A DNA stretch of 64,000 nucleotides from Opitutales bacterium (GTDB taxonomy: Bacteria; Verrucomicrobiota; Verrucomicrobiia; Opitutales; Intestinicryptomonadaceae): positions 186,001-250,000 of the forward strand of contig SUVP01000004.1 in assembly GCA_015061945.1 (NCBI GenBank), given 5' to 3'. Both the position numbers and the translations under genes were made by a program. Positions 59,896 through 64,000 of this stretch are shown one piece after another (within the stretch, counting starts at the first letter, position 1; each line of letters opens with the position of its first letter). The notes under the pieces were generated by a model. It made no database searches. It was not told the origin of the DNA and saw only the letters and a list, made by a program, of their open reading frames with translations.

Positions 59896-60405
59896 ATGAA
59901 AAAATTACTCTTACCAACACTTGCATCAATATTAATCGGCGCTTGCACGAGCTCAACAGAAGAAATGTTGAAAGAAAATCCAATCGCTGAAACTGCGACC
60001 CAAGCAAGCTCATGCCCTGTCGAAGAACCGTACAAGAGCGATTTAATAAACACTACTTGGAGACCAGTATTCCTTAAAGATCAAGAAAACGCACCTATGC
60101 CAAACGGTAAAGAAGACGGATTTGTTTACATCCGTTTTAACGATAAGCTTGAAGTAAATGGAATGTCGGGAGACAATCTTTTTGGCGGTTCTGTTATCAT
60201 ATCGAAAAATGGAAGCTTCAGAGCACTCAATCTTTTCTCGACTCGCCGTATGGGGAAATTTTCAGTCTATGAATACAAATTTATGCAAGCACTCCACAAG
60301 GCAAATCGCATCTACATTAGCTCGTCTGCAAAAACTATGAAGCTTATGAATGGCGACACTACCCTTCTTGAATTCGTAAAAACCGAACATATCAAAGACA
60401 AATGA
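59896..60405 (+). CDS. META-domain lipoprotein (HslJ-like)
   Basis: A 169-residue protein with a clear lipoprotein signal (MKKLLLPTLASILIGACTSS, lipobox IGAC). Residues about 48-165 resemble the META/HslJ beta-fold: INTTWRPVFLKDQ, VYIRFNDKLEVNGMSGDNLFG, SFRALNLFSTRRMG and TMKLMNGDTTLLEFVK. Such proteins are linked with heat-shock and antibiotic stress in other bacteria, without known biochemistry. It overlaps the monooxygenase gene by ATGA at 60402-60405. Confidence 0.78.
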   Translation: MKKLLLPTLASILIGACTSSTEEMLKENPIAETATQASSCPVEEPYKSDLINTTWRPVFLKDQENAPMPNGKEDGFVYIRFNDKLEVNGMSGDNLFGGSVIISKNGSFRALNLFSTRRMGKFSVYEYKFMQALHKANRIYISSSAKTMKLMNGDTTLLEFVKTEHIKDK

Positions 60406-60710
60406 GCAACTCGCAAACAACGGTCGTCTGGGCTGGATTAGTAATTAAAAACGGCTTTATCGAAAAATTTAAAGAGGCTGTCGAGCCTGTTGTGAAAGCG
60501 TCTCGTGAGGAAGTCGGTTGTCTCAAATACGATTTTCTTCAAGATGTTTACAACCCAAACACATTTTATTTTTTTGAAGAATACAAAGATGAAACAGCCT
60601 TTCAAGAACATCGCACGATGCCATATATGCTCGATTTTCGCCCAAAACGCGAAGCTTGCGTAGAAAAATATCTTGGCGTTCGTGTGATGTCTGAAACTTA
60701 TTCTCGATAA
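60402..60710 (+). CDS. ABM-family putative quinol monooxygenase
   Basis: A 102-residue single-domain protein: VVWAGLVIKNGFIEKFKEAV, EEVGCLKYDFLQDVYNPNTF, FFEEYKDETAFQEH and PYMLDFRP, the standard ABM/YgiN pattern. Members act on quinones, or sense small metabolites; a few work with autoinducer-2 breakdown (LsrG). It is translationally coupled to the META lipoprotein. A second, exported double-domain relative is encoded at 39511. Confidence 0.82.
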   Translation: MSNSQTTVVWAGLVIKNGFIEKFKEAVEPVVKASREEVGCLKYDFLQDVYNPNTFYFFEEYKDETAFQEHRTMPYMLDFRPKREACVEKYLGVRVMSETYSR

Positions 60711-60734
60711 AACATCACAACAAAAAACGGAGGG

Positions 60735-60772
60735 AGAGAAGATTAACATTTGGTTAATCATCTCTTTTTTTA
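60735..60772 (+). terminator. Intrinsic terminator
   Basis: AGAGA-A-GATTAAC (60735-60747), loop ATTTG, GTTAATC-A-TCTCT (60753-60765), then a T-run to 60771. It lies in the gap before lpxK and includes the TTG that is the longest possible lpxK start. Confidence 0.75.
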
Positions 60773-62030
60773 TTTCCGATTGTTGACACTTTTAATTTTT
60801 TGTATTTTCATTCTAACATTGAACACTTTTAAGAAAATAAAACGCAAAATCTCTAAGTTCGCTGAAAATTTTGCTCACCTGACAGCCGACGTCATTTACG
60901 ACCGCCGGACCGGTTGGGACGTATTCTTGTATGCCACTTTTTTGCGTGCACTCTCTTTCATTTTTGAAGCTATCGCACGCACAAGATATTGGCTCTACAA
61001 CAAACGTATTTTGCGAGACGCTCCACTCGGATGTCTCGTAGTTGTCGTCGGCAACTTGACTGTCGGCGGAACAGGCAAAACGCCAATCGTAGAAAAATTC
61101 GCACGCACGTTGAGCGAACGTGGTCGAAAAGTTGCAATTCTCAGTCGTGGATACAAAAGTAAATCGGAAGGTTCGTTCAAAAAATTTTTGCGTTGGATAA
61201 CTCATGGCGAAGCTCCTAAACCTCGTGTTGTTTCAGACGGAAAAAATGTTTTGCTCGACTCCGAAATCGCCGGCGACGAACCCTATATGCTCGCACGCAA
61301 CTTGCCAAATGTAGTTGTTGTTGTCGACAAAAATAGAGTCCGTGCAGGACACTACGCAATCACAGAGTTTGGTGTCGATACCCTTATTCTCGACGACGGT
61401 TTCCAATACCTTCCTCTAAAAGGACAAGTTCAACTTCTACTCGTCGATAAAACAAATCCGTTCGGCAATTTTTGTCTGCTCCCACGCGGTATTTTGCGTG
61501 AACCAGTCTCACACTTATCACGTGCGTCTTTCATCTTCTTAACAAAATCTGACGGAAAAAAAGACATCAAATTAGAGCAAGTTATACGCAAGTACAATCC
61601 GTCCGTTGAAATAATCGAATGTGCCCACCGCCCGACTTGCCTCGCAAATTTCTCGACAAACCAACGCACAGAATTGGATATTCTCAAAGGTGCTAAAGTC
61701 GCTTGCTTCTCTGCCATTGCCGTCCCAGAGGGTTTTGAGAACTTCTTGACGCAACTCGGTGGTGAAATTGTTTACAAAAAACGCTTTCTCGACCACCACC
61801 GCTTTGACGATATCGAGCTCGAAACTTTCTTCGACAACGCAGTAAAAGCTGGTGCCGATTTTGCTGTCTGCACAGAAAAGGACGCTGTTAGAATCCGTAC
61901 CGACCTCTCAACGCCGATCCCATTTTATTACACAAAACTCGAAATTGATATTATCGACGGCAACGAAGACTTTGAAGCAGCCGTAGAAAAAATCTGCTTC
62001 CCAAAACGCCACTCTGATTCTTTTATATGA
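60750..62030 (+). CDS. lpxK: Tetraacyldisaccharide 4'-kinase
   Basis: Phosphorylates the lipid A disaccharide precursor at the inner membrane. Key blocks: [19 protein letters not shown] (P-loop with GGTGKTP), [50 protein letters not shown] and FLDHHRFDD. The frame has no ATG: the longest start is TTG at 60750, inside a terminator stem; TTG at 60819 is another candidate and fits the usual family N-terminus better. An extra 16-residue stretch ([16 protein letters not shown]) follows the RGYKS block. The stop TGA lies inside the first bases of the dispersed repeat. Confidence 0.92.
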   Translation: MVNHLFFYFRLLTLLIFCIFILTLNTFKKIKRKISKFAENFAHLTADVIYDRRTGWDVFLYATFLRALSFIFEAIARTRYWLYNKRILRDAPLGCLVVVVGNLTVGGTGKTPIVEKFARTLSERGRKVAILSRGYKSKSEGSFKKFLRWITHGEAPKPRVVSDGKNVLLDSEIAGDEPYMLARNLPNVVVVVDKNRVRAGHYAITEFGVDTLILDDGFQYLPLKGQVQLLLVDKTNPFGNFCLLPRGILREPVSHLSRASFIFLTKSDGKKDIKLEQVIRKYNPSVEIIECAHRPTCLANFSTNQRTELDILKGAKVACFSAIAVPEGFENFLTQLGGEIVYKKRFLDHHRFDDIELETFFDNAVKAGADFAVCTEKDAVRIRTDLSTPIPFYYTKLEIDIIDGNEDFEAAVEKICFPKRHSDSFI

Positions 62031-62131
62031 CGGGCACCGACAGGCGATTGGCATAGCCAATATCGCCTGTTGATTTCGGGTCGCCGAATTTTACAGAAAA
62101 ACTGCCAAAGCGTTGGCAGTTTTTCGTTTAG
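62023..62131 (+). repeat. Dispersed structured repeat, copy 2
   Basis: Matches 37146-37255 in layout and most bases. Hairpin 1 is AGGCGA-TTGGC-ATA-GCCAA-TA-TCGCCT and hairpin 2 ACTGCCAA-AGCG-TTGGCAGT plus a T-run. Compared with copy 1, both arms change together, which keeps pairing. It probably acts as the lpxK terminator. Confidence 0.75.
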
Positions 62132-62235
62132 TGATTAAAATTTGATCTTTGGATATTTCTTTTTGTTGTAGGTATTTCTCTACTATAACATGCGGTTAAA
62201 AATATAACAAATCCTAGTATAAAAAGCCTATTCAT
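62128..62235 (-). CDS. Tiny lipoprotein B (35 aa)
   Basis: From the ATG at 62235 a 35-residue product: a lipoprotein signal MNRLFILGFVIFLTAC with lipobox LTAC, and a mature tail of about 20 residues that is polar and basic (YSREIPTTKRNIQRSNFNH). It starts two bases after the stop of a 21-residue ORF (TAA-TT-ATG). Its own stop falls in the dispersed repeat. It is too short for standard gene finders, but the signal and lipobox are textbook. Resembles in size bacteriocin-release or entericidin-type lipoproteins, without sequence proof. Confidence 0.6.
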   Translation of the reverse strand: MNRLFILGFVIFLTACYSREIPTTKRNIQRSNFNH

Positions 62236-62237
62236 AA

Positions 62238-62303
62238 TTATTCTGATAAGTAAATCATAAAATCTGAAATTTCATTTATAATAGATTTTCCTGTATCTTG
62301 CAT
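62238..62303 (-). CDS. Short peptide B (21 aa) coupled to lipoprotein B
   Basis: ATG at 62303, 21 residues (MQDTGKSIINEISDFMIYLSE), stop TAA at 62238, followed by TT and the ATG of lipoprotein B. The last 18 residues line up without gaps with the peptide at 63219-63305: Thr-Gly at the start, Ile at position 8 of the shared part and Glu at the end are identical, and hydrophobic positions agree. No separate ribosome binding site is evident. It may be translated, or be a conserved leader for the lipoprotein. Confidence 0.45.
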   Translation of the reverse strand: MQDTGKSIINEISDFMIYLSE

Positions 62304-62427
62304 ATTCAAATACAACGCATGAGATTAGGTATTTCTTTTTCAATCTGACATCTTTATTTGTTTTTAATAGGCTTATAATCCCTCCAAACAAAACCAAAGG
62401 GATAATTGAAGATATTATAAATAAATC
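62272..62427 (-). other. Open frame for a one-helix membrane protein, start unclear
   Basis: Fifty-one codons without stop: a hydrophobic segment (IISSIIPLVLFGGIISLL) followed by a basic tail (KTNKDVRLKKKYL ...). A stop lies directly before it and no ATG is in frame; an ATG at 62431 in the neighbouring frame would join it after a one-base shift. TTG at about 62397 is another option. Its end overlaps peptide B. It is either a frame-shifted gene or a gene with a rare start. DNA from 62432 to 62593 shows only a 26-codon Arg/Lys-rich frame (62493-62573, minus) and an imperfect hairpin at about 62523-62547. Confidence 0.35.
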
Positions 62428-62593
62428 TCATGATGTATACTATCGTTCGCATTTGTGTACAACTGATTTAGCAGAACTCGTAAGTACCGATATCAATCCC
62501 GATACGTCTCCGTGGCTTTCTCCGTCGCAAGACGTTTTTTGCGTCGTAGATGCCTACTCTTGAGGAGGGGCATGTCTTTTGCGTTTAGCCTGT

Positions 62594-63136
62594 TTATCTT
62601 ATAATAAGACTGTATAGCCAGTAATGCTTACTGGCTATGTTGTAGCTTGATATGTATGTTACATCGGATTTTAAATCGTAACAATTTTTGCTTTCAATAC
62701 GTTCAAAACTTCCTATTTTTGTCTGAATTTTGAAGGCGTATTTTCCCTGCGCTTCACGGGAAACAATCTCAATTTTTAAGTCGGAAGCCTGAATCGTTGT
62801 TGTTGGCTGAAATTTGGCGATATCAACCAATGTCGGATTTTTATTTTCACTGGACATTAAAACCAAATAATGACCCGAATGCTTGTTTGAAAGTCTGTTA
62901 GACCACAGTCGCAGAAGTCTTTCGTTGCGCAAAATATCTTCAATATATCCACGTTGCACACAGGATTTGTCGTTTACCGCAAGCTGTATTGAAGGGTTGT
63001 AATCTATCGCATTTTGATCCTGTTTTGTAAGAAGCGTTACATTGTCATTAAAATCTTCCGCTAAATTTTTCTCATTTGCACATGCAAACGATACGACAAA
63101 AATAGCGCAAGTAAACTGTATTATCGCTCTTTTCAT
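62594..63136 (-). CDS. Secreted protein of unknown function
   Basis: A 180-residue protein with a Sec signal (MKRAIIQFTCAIFVVSFACA). The mature part is mixed alpha/beta with two Cys (SCVQRGY and NCYDLKS) that could form a disulfide, and a segment HSGHYLVLMSSENKNPTLVD. No family is recognised. Its ATG overlaps the stop of the 27-residue lipoprotein gene (ATGA at 63133-63136), so the two are co-translated. Base composition is more AT-rich than most genes of the window, and codon choice differs (ATA, TTA frequent), in keeping with an acquired island. Confidence 0.7.
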   Translation of the reverse strand: MKRAIIQFTCAIFVVSFACANEKNLAEDFNDNVTLLTKQDQNAIDYNPSIQLAVNDKSCVQRGYIEDILRNERLLRLWSNRLSNKHSGHYLVLMSSENKNPTLVDIAKFQPTTTIQASDLKIEIVSREAQGKYAFKIQTKIGSFERIESKNCYDLKSDVTYISSYNIASKHYWLYSLIIR

Positions 63137-63216
63137 TTTTCAACCCCCTGTAATGTGAATGATGTACACGCTAACAAGAATGCACTTGAAAGTGATAAAA
63201 GTATCGTAAATTTCAT
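63133..63216 (-). CDS. Tiny lipoprotein A (27 aa)
   Basis: ATG at 63216, 27 residues: signal MKFTILLSLSSAFLLAC with lipobox LLAC and a mature tail of only 11 residues (CTSFTLQGVEK). It starts two bases after the stop of the 28-residue peptide A (TAA-TT-ATG) and its stop overlaps the ATG of the 180-residue secreted protein (ATGA). The lipobox is clear and the double coupling strongly supports translation. Confidence 0.6.
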   Translation of the reverse strand: MKFTILLSLSSAFLLACTSFTLQGVEK

Positions 63217-63218
63217 AA

Positions 63219-63305
63219 TTATTCCCATATTCCGCTTACATAATTTTCCATTACATCTAATATATCTTCTCCTGTATGATTTAGGTTCTTTATCATGATT
63301 TTCAT
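63219..63305 (-). CDS. Short peptide A (28 aa) coupled to lipoprotein A
   Basis: ATG at 63305, 28 residues, starting MKIMIKNLNH and continuing TGEDILDVMENYVSGIWE; stop TAA at 63219. The last 18 residues align without gaps with the end of peptide B (62238-62303), and both genes are followed by TT and the ATG of a tiny lipoprotein. The conserved part is acidic and could form an amphipathic helix. Confidence 0.5.
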   Translation of the reverse strand: MKIMIKNLNHTGEDILDVMENYVSGIWE

Positions 63306-63367
63306 AGATGAAGAATGCGATGAATTATTCTAACAAAATATTAAAATTAAGAAATATGTATTTTATA

Positions 63368-63470
63368 TTATTGTTGCATATTTTGTATTTTATCTCGCAT
63401 TTTGAGCTGTTCTTCAGAAAAAACTTTCCATTCATCATATTGCGTTTGAAGACATTGATTTTAAATACAT
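63368..63470 (-). pseudogene. Frame-shifted small gene with a strong ribosome binding site
   Basis: A perfect AGGAGG (complement of 63479-63484) stands 8 bases before an ATG at 63470. That frame stops after 11 codons, but the +1 frame continues with a coding-like helical segment (QYDEWKVFSEEQLKMRDK, then IQNMQQ) to a TAA at 63368. One base difference would restore a protein of about 33 residues. It may be a decayed gene, a sequencing-level frameshift, or a programmed shift. Confidence 0.35.
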
Positions 63471-63500
63471 GGATGAAACCTCCTAATGATAAATTACATA

Positions 63501-64000
63501 TCATTTTATTTTATTTAATTTACGCTCTATCTCATTAAAATCTAAGGTTGAGTTTTTGTTTGGTGAGAACTCTGACTTTATTACGTTAGCTTCAAGTATA
63601 TTACAAACTTCTGTATATATTTTAATACCTAATTTAGTTTGCAATCTAGATTTTATACCGTATAGATTTTCCAAGATACTTACATTTGAGGTATCAATCT
63701 GTTTTGCACATAATACTGAAGACATTATTGCAATATCATCTACAAGCGTTGGCTTTTCCTGAATTATGTTACTAGGAATTTTAAAAAGGTCCTTATCCCA
63801 TTGAAGACATACACCATTATTACATTGTGGATTAGGAATTGCAAATAATGTCTCTTTATTTATGAATTTATACTCTTTTAATGAGCTTATTTGTTTCTGT
63901 GTAAAAATATTTTCTGAATCGATGATTTTATTATCTCTATATTGGTTTTTTAAGATTAACAACCATTTAGTTTCACGTAGTAATGGAAGATACGTATGTA
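63501..64000 (-). CDS. C-terminal part of an unknown protein (runs off window)
   Basis: The frame is open from the right edge to a TAA at 63501, giving at least 166 residues; internal TTG at 63962 is not a convincing start, so the gene most likely begins beyond 64000. The visible part is hydrophilic, rich in Lys, Ile and Asn, with FAIPNPQCNNGVCLQWD and TLVDDIAIMSSVLCAKQID. No membrane helix or known motif is seen. The composition is AT-rich like the rest of the island. The identity is unknown. Confidence 0.55.
   Translation of the reverse strand, partial: HTYLPLLRETKWLLILKNQYRDNKIIDSENIFTQKQISSLKEYKFINKETLFAIPNPQCNNGVCLQWDKDLFKIPSNIIQEKPTLVDDIAIMSSVLCAKQIDTSNVSILENLYGIKSRLQTKLGIKIYTEVCNILEANVIKSEFSPNKNSTLDFNEIERKLNKIK

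Noticed and set aside
62285-62563. Plus-strand coding frame across the island
   Set aside because: The frame is open and partly protein-like but has no start codon or ribosome binding site; the minus strand in the same place shows a membrane helix, a peptide and a lipoprotein.
62128-64000. Named toxin-antitoxin or bacteriocin system
   Set aside because: Sizes and lipoboxes are suggestive, but no recognisable toxin, immunity or export gene is visible, so no such name is given.

Overview
The window looks like a chromosome segment of a low-GC, anaerobic, Gram-negative bacterium of the Verrucomicrobiota, probably a host-associated Opitutae-like lineage (inference). Reasons: three secreted proteins end in a PEP-CTERM module of the VPEPAEWAM...YRRRK type; lipid A genes (lpxK, arnD, an ArnA-type decarboxylase) and an ExbB/ExbD/TonB set imply an outer membrane; a sodium-pumping methylmalonyl-CoA decarboxylase operon points to succinate-to-propionate fermentation; and a large set of secreted glycan-active enzymes suits a polysaccharide degrader.

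Layout. 1-7 kb: start of lgt (runs off the left edge), then a tight + strand run (class III aminotransferase, YggS-type PLP protein, aroE, prepilin peptidase, xerC) facing a Na+/H+ antiporter-like gene. 7-15 kb: a candidate small RNA with its own promoter and terminator, exbB-exbD-tonB, queG, glnB, purE, an RluA-type pseudouridine synthase, a lone nuoA, an unusual EIIA/PykC-like/diadenylate-cyclase fusion, and a TerC-like DUF475 membrane protein. 15-21.5 kb: minus-strand propionate operon mce-mmdA-mmdD-mmdC-mmdB followed by a succinate CoA-transferase, with hairpins in the spacers. 21.5-36 kb: GH106-like rhamnosidase, zinc-ribbon protein, SulP transporter, beta-lactamase-fold hydrolase, PEP-CTERM protein, serS, ffh, an (alpha/alpha)6 glycosidase and a FAD oxidoreductase. 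35.5-39.4 kb: two PEP-CTERM genes separated by 0.8 kb of noncoding DNA rich in structure (dispersed repeat, perfect three-way-junction palindrome, two-copy hairpin repeat). 40-53 kb: GH110-like and GH29-like genes, six tandem CE15-type glucuronoyl esterase paralogues and a Tat-exported FAD oxidoreductase. 53-62 kb: ArnA-like decarboxylase and arnD, exonuclease-BRCT, initiator tRNA, histidine decarboxylase, a lipoprotein, eda, DUF1805, META lipoprotein, monooxygenase and lpxK. 62-64 kb: an AT-rich island with tiny lipoproteins and peptides.

How the parts fit (inference). The esterases would free glucuronate from lignin or ester links in xylan, the GH106, GH29 and GH110-like enzymes would remove side-chain sugars, eda would feed hexuronate-derived KDPG into central metabolism, and the propionate operon would convert succinate to propionate while pumping Na+, which the antiporter could then use.

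Most likely to be undescribed: the duplicated cassette of a short acidic peptide followed, after TAATT, by a tiny lipoprotein in the 62-64 kb island; the structured elements at 37.1-37.8 kb, including a dispersed repeat whose two copies differ by compensatory base changes; the small-RNA candidate at 7.0-7.1 kb; and the EIIA-containing diadenylate cyclase.
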